A DNA stretch of 50,684 bases from Hymenobacter artigasi. Lineage in GTDB: Bacteria > Bacteroidota > Bacteroidia > Cytophagales > Hymenobacteraceae. The stretch covers positions 1 to 50,684 of the forward strand of contig NZ_JAAVTK010000024.1 of the NCBI RefSeq assembly GCF_012275535.1, read 5' to 3'. Positions 42,419-50,412 of the stretch are shown piece after piece; within the stretch, counting starts at the first letter, position 1; the number at the start of each line of letters is the position of its first letter. The notes below the pieces were generated by a model. That model did no database searches, was not told the origin of the DNA, and saw only the letters and a program-made list of their open reading frames with translations. The position numbers were made by a program, and so were the translations under genes.

Positions 42419-43597
42419 ATGCCTCGTTTCGCTTACCTGACCCGTGCGGTATGGCTGCTGTCGCTCATTAGCCTGTTCACCGATTTGGCGAGCGAGATGC
42501 TTTACCCGGTGATGCCGCTGTACTTGCAAAGCATTGGGTTTTCGGTGCTATTCATTGGCCTGCTCGAAGGGCTGGCCGAAGCTACGGCCGGCCTGAGCAA
42601 GGGCTACTTTGGCCAGTGGTCGGACCGGTTGGGCCGGCGGGTGCCGTTTGTGCAATGGGGCTACGGGCTTAGCGCGCTCACCAAGCCCATGCTGGCGGTG
42701 CTGGCCGCGCCGTGGTGGGTGTTTCTGGCCCGCACCCTCGACCGCCTGGGCAAGGGCCTGCGCACCGGGGCCCGCGATGCGCTGCTCTCCGACGAAACCA
42801 CGCCGGCCAACAAGGGCAAGGTGTTCGGCTTCCACCGCTCAATGGATACGCTCGGGGCCGTGTTGGGCCCCACGGCAGCCTTGCTCTGGCTGGCGGCCCG
42901 CCCGGGTCAGTTCCGGCTGCTGTTCCTGCTGGCCTTTGTGCCGGGGGTGGTGGCCATTGGCTTCACGTTTTTCCTGCGGGAGCGGCGCGCGGTGCCGTCT
43001 AGCCGCCCGGTACAGCCGTTCTGGGCCGTGTTCAGTTACTGGCGGGTGGCCCCACCAGCCTACCGACGGGTCGTAGGCGCATTGGTGGCCTTTGCCCTTT
43101 TCAACAGCTCCGACGCTTTCCTGCTGCTGCTGGCCCGCCAGCGGGGCCTGTCCGAAGCGGGCGTTATTGGCCTGTACATTCTCTACAATGCCGTGTACGT
43201 GGCTGCGGCCTGGCCCCTGGGCTACCTGGCCGACCGCCTGGGCCCGCGCCGGCTGCTGGTAGCCGGCCTGGTGCTGTTTGCCGCCGTGTACGGTGGCGCG
43301 GCCCAGGCCCACGAGTGGTGGACATTTGCCGCCATTTTTGGCCTCTACGGCGTGTATGCGGCCAGTACCGAGGGAGTGGCCAAAGCCTGGGTCAGCAACC
43401 TCTGCGAACCGGCCGATACCGGCGCGGCCCTGGGCACCTTCGGCGGCTTGGGCAGCCTGGCCGCGCTGGTGGCCAGCTTAGGAGCCGGCGCGGTGTGGCA
43501 GTTGGCCGGGCCGGGCTGGGCCTTCGGGCTGGCGGCCGGTGTAGCATTGGTCGTAGCCTACTACCTGAGCCGCCTGCCGGCCAAGGCCGGCTCCTGA
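42419..43597 (+). CDS. MFS transporter
   Basis: A protein of 392 residues from ATG 42419. Twelve hydrophobic segments are recognisable, starting 'AVWLLSLISLFTDLASEMLY'. The loop 2-3 signature of the major facilitator superfamily is 'GYFGQWSDRLGRRVP' (GxxxDRxGRR), and the second-half counterpart is 'GYLADRLGPRRLL'. Inner membrane, secondary active transport; substrate not deducible. It precedes a P1B ATPase and a ZIP-like gene on the same strand, after a gap of 262 bases, so a link with metal handling is possible but not shown. Confidence 0.85.
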   Translation: MPRFAYLTRAVWLLSLISLFTDLASEMLYPVMPLYLQSIGFSVLFIGLLEGLAEATAGLSKGYFGQWSDRLGRRVPFVQWGYGLSALTKPMLAVLAAPWWVFLARTLDRLGKGLRTGARDALLSDETTPANKGKVFGFHRSMDTLGAVLGPTAALLWLAARPGQFRLLFLLAFVPGVVAIGFTFFLRERRAVPSSRPVQPFWAVFSYWRVAPPAYRRVVGALVAFALFNSSDAFLLLLARQRGLSEAGVIGLYILYNAVYVAAAWPLGYLADRLGPRRLLVAGLVLFAAVYGGAAQAHEWWTFAAIFGLYGVYAASTEGVAKAWVSNLCEPADTGAALGTFGGLGSLAALVASLGAGAVWQLAGPGWAFGLAAGVALVVAYYLSRLPAKAGS

Positions 43598-43845
43598 CAG
43601 GGTACTGTAACGGTAGCTGGCACTTGTACCAGGGGTTTCAAACGTTGCTGGTCCAGGAATGGAGCGACGGGACCATGCAAGGCTCCTCGCCGGCGAGTTT
43701 CTCAACCAGGATACGCGAAGCGTTTCTACACCCCACACGCTCAAAACAAGGCTTCACCAGCCTTCAGCCAGCAAAAACAATAGCCGCAACGGGCACCGCT
43801 TAGCAGCAGCAACAACTCCCCTGGCCGCTCTGCTTTCCTCGTTTT

Positions 43846-43853
43846 TAAGTTTG
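43846..43853 (+). promoter_or_regulatory. Putative -7 element, leaderless start
   Basis: TAAGTTTG matches TAnnTTTG exactly. With the usual 7-base distance the transcript would begin at or next to the ATG at 43860, implying a leaderless mRNA, or another start site. No -33 TTTG was found. Confidence 0.4.
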
Positions 43854-43859
43854 AATTAT

Positions 43860-45935
43860 ATGCCTGACCCCATTTCCACCGACGAGCCACTGAACACGGC
43901 GAAACAAGCGGACCCCGCCAACGTCGGGGCAATCAGCCGCATCCAACTGACTCCTGAAGCCGCTACCGCGCCCCAGGGGCACGACGTGCCCGGCCACGAC
44001 CATGGCCCCGCCGCGCCGGATGCCCACGCCGGTCATGACCACGGCGACCACGACCACGGCCCTGCCGGCGACAATCCCTACCTGGCACCCGGCATCAGCT
44101 TGCTACTGATGCTCACCGGCATTGCGCTGGACTACTATAAAGTCGGATTCTTCACCGGCTACGTGCGCCCTGGCTGGTACAGCGTGGCCTACCTGCTGGT
44201 GGGCTGGAAAGTGCTGCGCTCGGCCATTCAGAGCATTCCCAGCGGCAACATTTTCAACGAGTTTCTGCTGATGGGCATTGCCACCATTGGCGCGTTTGCC
44301 CTTGGCGAATATGCCGAAGGCGTGGCCGTGATGCTCTTTTACACCGTGGGTGAGCTGTTCCAGGATGCGGCCGTGAACCGCGCCAAGCGCAGCATCAAGG
44401 CCCTGCTCGAAATTCAGGCCACCGAGGTGGGCGTGCTGCGCGATGGCCAGCGCTTGGTGCTCGACCCCAAGGCCGTGGTGGTAGGCGACGTTATCGAAGT
44501 GAGGCCCGGCGAGAAAGTAGCCCTCGATGGCACCTTGCAATCGGTGCGCGGCACCTTCAACACAGCGGCCCTCACGGGCGAGTCGGTGCCCCAAACCATG
44601 CAGAAGGGCGAAACCGTGCTGGCTGGCATGATTAACCAGGACACGCTGAGCGAAATCACCGTTACAGCCGCGTTCAAAGACACCAAGCTGAGCAGGATTC
44701 TGGCCATGGTGCAGGACGCCGTGGGCCGCAAGGCCAAAACCCAGCAGTTTATCACCCGGTTCGCCCGCATCTACACGCCCATTGTGGTGGGACTGGCGCT
44801 GCTGCTCACCTTCCTGCCCTACTTTTTTGTAGACGGTTACGTGTTCCGCGACTGGCTGTACCGGGCGTTGGTGTTCCTGGTTATTTCCTGCCCCTGCGCG
44901 CTGGTTATCAGCATTCCGCTCGGCTATTTTGGCGGCATTGGGGCGGCATCCAGGGCGGGGGTGCTCTTCAAGGGGTCCAACTTTCTCGACGTCATGCGCG
45001 AGATTGATACCGTGGTGATGGACAAAACCGGCACCCTTACCAAGGGCGTATTTGCCGTGCAGCAGGTGGTGGCCGCGCCCAGCCAGACCGAAGCCCGATT
45101 CACCGCCCTGGCCGCCGCGCTCGAAGCCAAATCGACCCACCCCATTGCCCGGGCGCTGGTGCAGCACGCCCGGCCCACCGGACCGGCCCTCACCGTTGAG
45201 AATGTGGAGGAAATTGCCGGCCACGGCCTGCGCGGCCGCGTCGATGGCCAGGACGTGCTGGCCGGCAACACTAAGCTGCTCAACAAATTCAGCGTTGCCT
45301 ACCCCGCCGAAATCGACCAGCTCATCGACAGCATCGTGGTGGTAGCCGTGGGCGGCCAGTACGCCGGCTACTTCACCGTGGCCGACGAAATAAAGGAAGA
45401 TGCGGCTCAGGCGGTGCGGGAGCTGAAAGCGCAGGGCATAAAAACCATCGTCATGCTTTCCGGCGATAAGGACGCCATCGTGCAGCGCGTGGCCAAAACG
45501 CTGGGCATCGCCGAGGCTCACGGCGGCCTGCTGCCGGAGGACAAAGCCACCCACGTCGAGCGCCTGAAAGCCGCCGGCCACCGCCTGGCTTTCGTGGGCG
45601 ATGGGGTGAACGACGCGCCCGTAGTCGCTCTGGCCGACGTGGGCATTGCCATGGGCGGCCTCGGCTCGGACGCCACCATCGAAACCGCCGACGTAGTGAT
45701 TCAAACCGACCACCCGAGCAAGATTGCCACCGCCCGCCGCATCGCCGTGGCCACCCACACCGTCGTCTGGCAAAACATTTGGCTGGCTTTTGCCGTGAAA
45801 GCAGTGGTGCTCGCCCTTGGGGCCGGCGGCCTGGCCACCATGTGGGAAGCCGTTTTTGCCGATGTTGGCGTGGCCCTGCTCGCCATCCTCAACGCCGTGC
45901 GCATTCAGCGCATGGACTTCACCAGCAAGCCCTAG
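43860..45935 (+). CDS. P1B-type heavy-metal (Zn/Cd/Pb) exporting ATPase
   Basis: A protein of 691 residues. In place of the usual N-terminal metal-binding domain it has a His/Asp-rich tail (residues about 40-75: 'GHDVPGHDHGPAAPDAHAGH' and more). Core motifs are complete: TGES in 'ALTGESVPQ', the ion-binding CPC (Cys344-Pro-Cys346 in 'SCPCALVIS'), the phosphorylated Asp388 in 'VVMDKTGTLTKG', the HP motif in 'STHPIARAL', and 'VGDGVNDAPVVA'. The last membrane helix 'FADVGVALLAILNAVRIQRM' has the Asp typical of the Zn/Cd/Pb (P1B-2) group. It uses ATP to pump divalent cations out of the cytoplasm. A ZIP-like gene follows after nine bases, so they are likely co-transcribed. A leaderless-type promoter lies just upstream. 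Confidence 0.92.
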   Translation: MPDPISTDEPLNTAKQADPANVGAISRIQLTPEAATAPQGHDVPGHDHGPAAPDAHAGHDHGDHDHGPAGDNPYLAPGISLLLMLTGIALDYYKVGFFTGYVRPGWYSVAYLLVGWKVLRSAIQSIPSGNIFNEFLLMGIATIGAFALGEYAEGVAVMLFYTVGELFQDAAVNRAKRSIKALLEIQATEVGVLRDGQRLVLDPKAVVVGDVIEVRPGEKVALDGTLQSVRGTFNTAALTGESVPQTMQKGETVLAGMINQDTLSEITVTAAFKDTKLSRILAMVQDAVGRKAKTQQFITRFARIYTPIVVGLALLLTFLPYFFVDGYVFRDWLYRALVFLVISCPCALVISIPLGYFGGIGAASRAGVLFKGSNFLDVMREIDTVVMDKTGTLTKGVFAVQQVVAAPSQTEARFTALAAALEAKSTHPIARALVQHARPTGPALTVENVEEIAGHGLRGRVDGQDVLAGNTKLLNKFSVAYPAEIDQLIDSIVVVAVGGQYAGYFTVADEIKEDAAQAVRELKAQGIKTIVMLSGDKDAIVQRVAKTLGIAEAHGGLLPEDKATHVERLKAAGHRLAFVGDGVNDAPVVALADVGIAMGGLGSDATIETADVVIQTDHPSKIATARRIAVATHTVVWQNIWLAFAVKAVVLALGAGGLATMWEAVFADVGVALLAILNAVRIQRMDFTSKP

Positions 45936-45944
45936 CCACCCCCG

Positions 45945-46727
45945 ATGCTGCTCGCCATTCCCACCGCCGTTACCCCAACCTGGACAACGATGCTCGGTTT
46001 TTCGGTGCTGCCGGCCGTTGTGATGATTGCCGGGGCGGCGCTGGCCGTGTGGCGCGCGCCCGGCCCCCAGCTGCGCAGCGCAATCCTGCACTTCGCGGCC
46101 GGCGTCATCTTCTCGGTTGTGGCCGTGGAGCTGCTGCCCGACATCGTGCAGCACCACGCACCTTACGAAGTGGCCCTGGGCTTCGGCCTCGGGGTGGCTA
46201 CCATGCTTGGCCTGCGCTACTTCACCCAGCGCCTCGAAAAGCAGGGAGCCGCTAAAGAATCGTCGGAAACGGCAACCGGAGCGGCCGCCGCCACTTTGCC
46301 GTGGGGCCTGCTCGTGGCCATTGGCATCGACATTTTCATCGATGGCCTGCTGCTTGGCATCGGTTTCGCGGCCGGCGCCAAAGAAGGCACCTTACTGGCC
46401 ATTGCACTCACCATTGAGCTGCTTTCGCTTGGCCTGGCTACTGCCGTTGAGCTGCGGCAGGATGGCCACGGCAAGGGGAGGGCCGTGGCCATTGTGGCCG
46501 GCACCTCGCTCATGCTGCTCATCGGGGCCGGCATCGGCACCACCGTGCTGCGCGGGGCTACCGGCAACCTGCTCGAAATCGTGCTTTCCTTCGGCCTGGC
46601 CGCGCTGCTGTTTCTCGTCACAGAGGAGCTGCTCACCGAGGCTCACGAAGAAACCGAAACCCCGCTGCTTACCCTGTCCTTCTTCGTCGGCTTCCTGTTG
46701 TTTCTGCTGCTGGGCATGGTCGCCTAG
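45945..46727 (+). CDS. ZIP-like metal transporter
   Basis: A protein of 260 residues with about eight membrane helices. The family pattern is visible: 'LHFAAGVIFSVVAVELLPDI' (start of helix 2-3 region), 'GIDIFIDGLLLGIGFAAGAK' corresponding to HNFxDGxxxG of helix 4, and 'ALTIELLSLGLATAVELRQD' corresponding to the HExPHE motif of helix 5. The usual His residues of helices 4 and 5 are absent here (Asp-Ile-Phe and Ile-Glu), so metal selectivity may differ or the carrier may not move zinc. It sits nine bases after the P1B ATPase, suggesting joint metal homeostasis. Confidence 0.75.
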   Translation: MLLAIPTAVTPTWTTMLGFSVLPAVVMIAGAALAVWRAPGPQLRSAILHFAAGVIFSVVAVELLPDIVQHHAPYEVALGFGLGVATMLGLRYFTQRLEKQGAAKESSETATGAAAATLPWGLLVAIGIDIFIDGLLLGIGFAAGAKEGTLLAIALTIELLSLGLATAVELRQDGHGKGRAVAIVAGTSLMLLIGAGIGTTVLRGATGNLLEIVLSFGLAALLFLVTEELLTEAHEETETPLLTLSFFVGFLLFLLLGMVA

Positions 46728-46866
46728 CCTGAATACAATTAGCGCCTGTCAGCACGCTGCTTAAAGGGGGCCTCTCAGAAAACGGAATAAATAGCACGTT
46801 AAGGCATCCGACCGTTAAAATGAACTGCTTGGCCATCCCCGCCTAGTGCAACTGGCAGCCGCGCGT

Positions 46867-47373
46867 TCATGGAGCAAGGGCCAAGCTGGTTGCCCCGAAG
46901 CTCAAGCTATACTGACGGGCAGAAATGCGAATGGAGATAACACGGTTATCGGCCACCTCGTCGAGGTCAGCAAAGCCATCCGCCGCATCGATGGTAAAGG
47001 CCAGGTCCAAGTCGATGACTTCGAGCACGTCTTCGTCAAAGCTGACCGTGGGGAAAGCCGTCTGCACGTCGCGGACCGTGCTGCCAATGCCGATGCCACG
47101 GACCGTGCCTTGGTAAGCGCCCGTTACCTCAATCCGGACGATGAGGCCGGTGTAAATCAGTGAGTAAATGTGGAACGTGTCCCGATAAGTAAACCGGATC
47201 CAATCCGGGAATACGGCCTCCATCTCCCACGCGCCTTGGCGCAGGGAGTTCGGCTCAATCAGAGGAAGGCTGTCGAGCATTAGCCGGCGAACGGTGAACA
47301 CGTTGTCCAGGAGCTTAACGGGGCCCACTCCCATGAGCGGTTCAATCGGAGCGGCTAAATCTAACGGCGGCAT
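46867..47373 (-). CDS. Hypothetical protein, 168 residues
   Basis: No signal peptide or membrane helix. Segments 'NSLRQGAWEMEAVFPDWIRF', 'TGAYQGTVRGIGIGSTVRDV' and 'DVLEVIDLDLAFTIDAADGF' suggest a beta-rich soluble protein; the 'GIGIGSTVRDVQTAFP' piece resembles repeats seen in small immunity-like or SmpA-like proteins, but I do not recognise the family. Same strand as the lipoprotein-like gene to its right (gap 90 bases). Confidence 0.55.
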   Translation of the reverse strand: MPPLDLAAPIEPLMGVGPVKLLDNVFTVRRLMLDSLPLIEPNSLRQGAWEMEAVFPDWIRFTYRDTFHIYSLIYTGLIVRIEVTGAYQGTVRGIGIGSTVRDVQTAFPTVSFDEDVLEVIDLDLAFTIDAADGFADLDEVADNRVISIRISARQYSLSFGATSLALAP

Positions 47374-47463
47374 ATTCGGCAGTTCTTACTAAACTGAAAA
47401 GTGATGCCAACAATACGCCCCTTTTTCGATTCGGACCGTTTGGCTAAACTGTCTAGCTCGCCA

Positions 47464-48135
47464 CTAGTGCAGGTGGATTATCTGCTGCAACTGATTCAGA
47501 TGTTCGACGAAGGGCTTGCCGTCGATATATATGTTTCCGAAGATGTCGCGTACCAGACTTCCGGAGTAGGCGTTCAGCCGGTCTTGTGCCAGCACAATGC
47601 GGAACTGGTACACGTTGCGGTTGTCCACGTACACCAAGCAATACCCCCGGTAGGGCTTCCCCTGCTTCCGCAGGGCCGCGTTCCGCTCCACAGCGAAGTC
47701 GTGCGGGAAAACCAGTTGATTCAATGTGTCAGCCGCTGCCTCGCCGAAGCGAGAAAACGCCGATGTGGCGAGCCGCCGTGCCACGGACGGGTAATCCAGG
47801 GAAGGAGCGTCCTTGGCAAAACGGGTGAAAGTGACCCGTTCAGTGCTGTCAGGGCTATTGGGCGGCAACAGGACGAGTTCTTGTCCGTCGTCTTCCAGGT
47901 GAGATGTCCAGCCGGGCGGAACGCAGAGCTTTTCCCGTCCTGATTCAAACACAGCCCAGTTGGCCAACTTCGGGCTATTCTCTCGTTCGAAGTGAGCGGA
48001 CGTGACCTCTACCGTATCGACTGGCATCTGTGCAGCTGCTTGCAATTGTGCTTCGCTGACTAGTGGACCACATTGCGTACAAGTGACTACAAGAAAGAGG
48101 TACAGAAGGACGCGAGAGCGCAAAGTAGTAGGCAC
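47464..48135 (-). CDS. Putative lipoprotein, 223 residues
   Basis: The N-terminus MPTTLRSRVLLYLFLVVTCT-QCG is a lipoprotein-type signal, with Cys at 19 or 22, though neither has an ideal lipobox. The body is acidic to neutral, with 'ENSPKLANWAVFESGREKLC', 'SLDYPSVARRLATSAFSRFG' and 'FGNIYIDGKPFVEHLNQLQQ'. Family unknown. A probable partner of the gene at 46867-47373, given strand and spacing. Confidence 0.55.
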   Translation of the reverse strand: MPTTLRSRVLLYLFLVVTCTQCGPLVSEAQLQAAAQMPVDTVEVTSAHFERENSPKLANWAVFESGREKLCVPPGWTSHLEDDGQELVLLPPNSPDSTERVTFTRFAKDAPSLDYPSVARRLATSAFSRFGEAAADTLNQLVFPHDFAVERNAALRKQGKPYRGYCLVYVDNRNVYQFRIVLAQDRLNAYSGSLVRDIFGNIYIDGKPFVEHLNQLQQIIHLH

Positions 48136-48277
48136 AGGGTAAATTATTGCGGCGAAGTAAGACCTGCTGGCAAAGGTCTATTAAAATCAATGGCTCCTAT
48201 TTTTGAACGGAGAGCGTTTACTGCGGTACCGTTTCGCTAGACCTGCTGCGGCATCCACCCTGCGGGGCCGGGCGGGG

Positions 48278-48757
48278 CTAGCGGTGGAAGTCGACGAAGG
48301 AATCGCCGCGCTGGGGGGTAACGCCGAAGGAAAACCCGTGTACGGTCTCGAGCGTGAAGCTCGTGGGGGTCAGGACGCGCACGTAGCGGCGCGTGAGCAC
48401 GGGGTCGTAGTTGCCTTGGCCGGGCCCAGCGGGCCCCAAACTGAACCCAATTTCCTCGCCCGTGCGGGCGTAGGTCCCGTCCTCGCGGGCGGGTACGGCC
48501 AGCGGCACCCCGTTGCGGACGTAGTCGAGCTTGGTGTAGGTGGCCGGGGCGAAGTCAAACTCCTGGCGGTGGGCCACCGTCGTGTCGTGGCTGATTTACC
48601 CGGCGGCCCCGTAGCGCACCAGACGCTCGGTGTCGGCCCGCCAGTGGCCTAGGAACGGGTCCACTGGCCCGGCGGCGGGCGCTGGGTCCGCGGCGGCGTG
48701 GCAGCCGGACAGGCCTGTAAGCAACAAGTAGCAACAGCAAGGTAGCAAGGTATTCAT
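48278..48757 (-). pseudogene. Lipoprotein gene with internal TAA
   Basis: From the ATG at 48755-48757 the frame gives MNTLLPCCCYLLLTGLSGCH, a good lipoprotein signal with lipobox LSGC, followed by 'DPFLGHWRADTERLVRYGAA'. A TAA follows at 48596-48598. The same frame then continues for 106 codons ('HRQEFDFAPATYTKLDYVRN', 'TRRYVRVLTPTSFTLETVHG'), a lipocalin-like beta pattern ending 'GDSFVDFHR'. A single nonsense change has split an otherwise intact lipoprotein of about 158 residues. A restart at ATG 48577 would yield a product without a signal. Confidence 0.7.
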
Positions 48758-48859
48758 AGTGGTGAAGGTAAGCTGCCTGTCTAGAATGGCTGAGCTGCGA
48801 GTTCGACCGTTTCAAAATAATGCTCCTTCAATTGAACGGACCGCTCAACCGACGTGGTC

Positions 48860-49153
48860 CTAGGTCAAGGGCGGCGCTGAGCCCGTTAGTTCTTTTCTCA
48901 CCATCAGCAGCCATTGCCGCATTTCCGCAGGCGTTTCGAAATAGCGGTTGGCATCGTCGGCGGCAGTTTCCCATTGGGCCGCGTCGGCCAGCAACCGGTC
49001 CAGTTCGGCCACGGCCCGGTCCACTTCGCTGGCCCGCGCATCGGCCTTGTACCGCGCCACCACCGCCTCGTCGGTCAGGTTATCAAAATCGGCATCTGGA
49101 AAGTAGGCGCAAAAGAAGTTCCACAGCCGGGGGTACAGTTCTTGAAAACTCAT
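48860..49153 (-). CDS. CdiI-like contact-dependent inhibition immunity protein
   Basis: A protein of 97 residues from ATG 49151-49153 (MSFQELYPRLWNFFCAYFPD). Then come 'DEAVVARYKADARASEVDRA', 'VAELDRLLADAAQWE' and 'NRYFETPAEMRQWLLMVRKE'. The pattern (short helix with Phe/Tyr-rich start, 'Y..D' motif, a long 'ELDRLLA' helix, then a Tyr/Pro/Trp segment) is that of the CdiI_2 family of small immunity proteins. These bind and neutralise a cognate toxin in the cytoplasm. No toxin (CdiA, polymorphic or Rhs) gene is nearby, so this is an orphan. Confidence 0.65.
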   Translation of the reverse strand: MSFQELYPRLWNFFCAYFPDADFDNLTDEAVVARYKADARASEVDRAVAELDRLLADAAQWETAADDANRYFETPAEMRQWLLMVRKELTGSAPPLT

Positions 49154-49298
49154 CAGGTGCAATATCGCTCCTTATTTTGAACAGACTACGTTTAAGCCAC
49201 GCGCCGTTCAATGCATCCCCTTTGATGGCTTTCCGCGTTTGCCCGCGCTTACTTTTGCCCCGCCTTGATTTAGCGTTCGCGGCCCCTGCGTTGCCTGT

Positions 49299-49709
49299 AT
49301 GGTACCCACCCGAATGGCCTTTTTGGCCACCGTCATTAAATTCGACCTCGTGGCGACCGTCCTAGTCGGAGCCGTGACCCGGCTGCCCATGGCCGTCATG
49401 GTGTCGCTGGTATTTTTCCGCCCCCTGGTGCTCTTCCTGGCCTTTGGCAGTGTCCTGCGGCTCACCACCCCGTTCGCCGCGCCAAGCGTCGCCCGGTTCG
49501 CGGGGGCGTGTGCCTTGTTCTACCTGTTGCTGCCGCTTTGCCTGTGGGCCCTGAAGCCGGGGGCCGGCTCGCTGTTCGCCGTTTACCGCTCCCCGCATAC
49601 GCACGCGGACCTGTTTGCCGTCGTGTGCCTGCCGTTTCTACTGGCCTGCGGAATTAGCGTGTATCGGGCGTCTTTGCGGAGCCACCCAACGCCGGAAAGG
49701 AATGCCTAG
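49299..49709 (+). CDS. Small integral membrane protein, 136 residues
   Basis: MVPTRMAFLATVIKFDLVAT... with about four hydrophobic helices ('RPLVLFLAFGSVLRLTTPFA', 'FAGACALFYLLLPLCLWALK', 'HADLFAVVCLPFLLACGISV'). No recognised family. Between divergent small genes. The last codons overlap the short non-coding stretch before the lipoprotein at 49823. Confidence 0.55.
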   Translation: MVPTRMAFLATVIKFDLVATVLVGAVTRLPMAVMVSLVFFRPLVLFLAFGSVLRLTTPFAAPSVARFAGACALFYLLLPLCLWALKPGAGSLFAVYRSPHTHADLFAVVCLPFLLACGISVYRASLRSHPTPERNA

Positions 49710-49822
49710 CCCATTGATGTCCTCCTTTGCCTTTTCGACCGTTTCGCTGTACTCCGGGGGAATTACCAGTCCCCTTAAAAGCCGATCGCCCACTTGTTCC
49801 ATCACCTGCTTAGCTTCGTCGC

Positions 49823-50242
49823 ATGATGCACCCTGCCCGCTGCCTGCTGATTGTCTTCGCCGCCCTTGGGGGCTGCACATCCACCCCTGAGCCGCAACCA
49901 ACGCCAACGGCTTCGCTGGTGGGCACGTGGACGTTCCAAAAACGCAGTTCTGTGGTCTGGACTGGAGGCACGCCCACGACCCAAGCCGATATGCAACCCG
50001 CGGGAGCTTACGCCACCACCTTTAACACCGACGGCACCTTCGTCTCGGTCACCTCACCGACGTATGGCTCGTGGACCGTTCGTGGCACCTATACGCACAT
50101 GGGAAACACCCTTACCACGCGCGTTAACACTTCAACGGGCACCGAAATCATCGTGAAGTTGACCGACCACGACCTGATTACCGAGCAGGAATCCACATCT
50201 GGGGGCATCCGTACGGTGATGACCGAGGAGTATACACGGTAA
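49823..50242 (+). CDS. Lipocalin-like lipoprotein, 139 residues
   Basis: MMHPARCLLIVFAALGGCTS carries a lipobox (LGGC), so mature Cys18 is lipidated. The rest is a small beta-barrel: 'ASLVGTWTFQKRSSVVWTGG', 'YATTFNTDGTFVSVTSPTYG' and 'GTYTHMGNTLTTRVNTSTGT', ending 'RTVMTEEYTR', typical of lipocalin-like (DUF4923/lipocalin_4 type) envelope proteins. Ligand unknown. Followed by a strong hairpin. Confidence 0.75.
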   Translation: MMHPARCLLIVFAALGGCTSTPEPQPTPTASLVGTWTFQKRSSVVWTGGTPTTQADMQPAGAYATTFNTDGTFVSVTSPTYGSWTVRGTYTHMGNTLTTRVNTSTGTEIIVKLTDHDLITEQESTSGGIRTVMTEEYTR

Positions 50243-50317
50243 TCTTAGAACGCTCCTTTAAGCGATTCCGACCCTTTTCTTGAACGAGTTGGGCGATGAT
50301 AAAAGGGTAAATGAACG

Positions 50318-50351
50318 AAAGCAGGCCGTTCCCATTGGAGTGGCCTGCTTT
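50318..50351. terminator. Rho-independent-type terminator
   Basis: Stem AAAGCAGGCC / GGCCTGCTTT (10 bp) with a 14-base loop, flanked by A and T residues on both sides. It can serve the plus-strand lipoprotein gene and the convergent barrel gene at 50413. Confidence 0.8.
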
Positions 50352-50412
50352 GGTTTGTTGCCGCAAAGAATCATTCAGAAAAAGGCAAAAGGCCTCGCTT
50401 TTTACTTATCAT

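Noticed and set aside
44103..46157. A 684-codon minus-strand frame over the P1B ATPase and ZIP-like genes
   Set aside because: The plus strand has complete ATPase and transporter motifs; the opposite frame is His/Gly-rich shadow translation.
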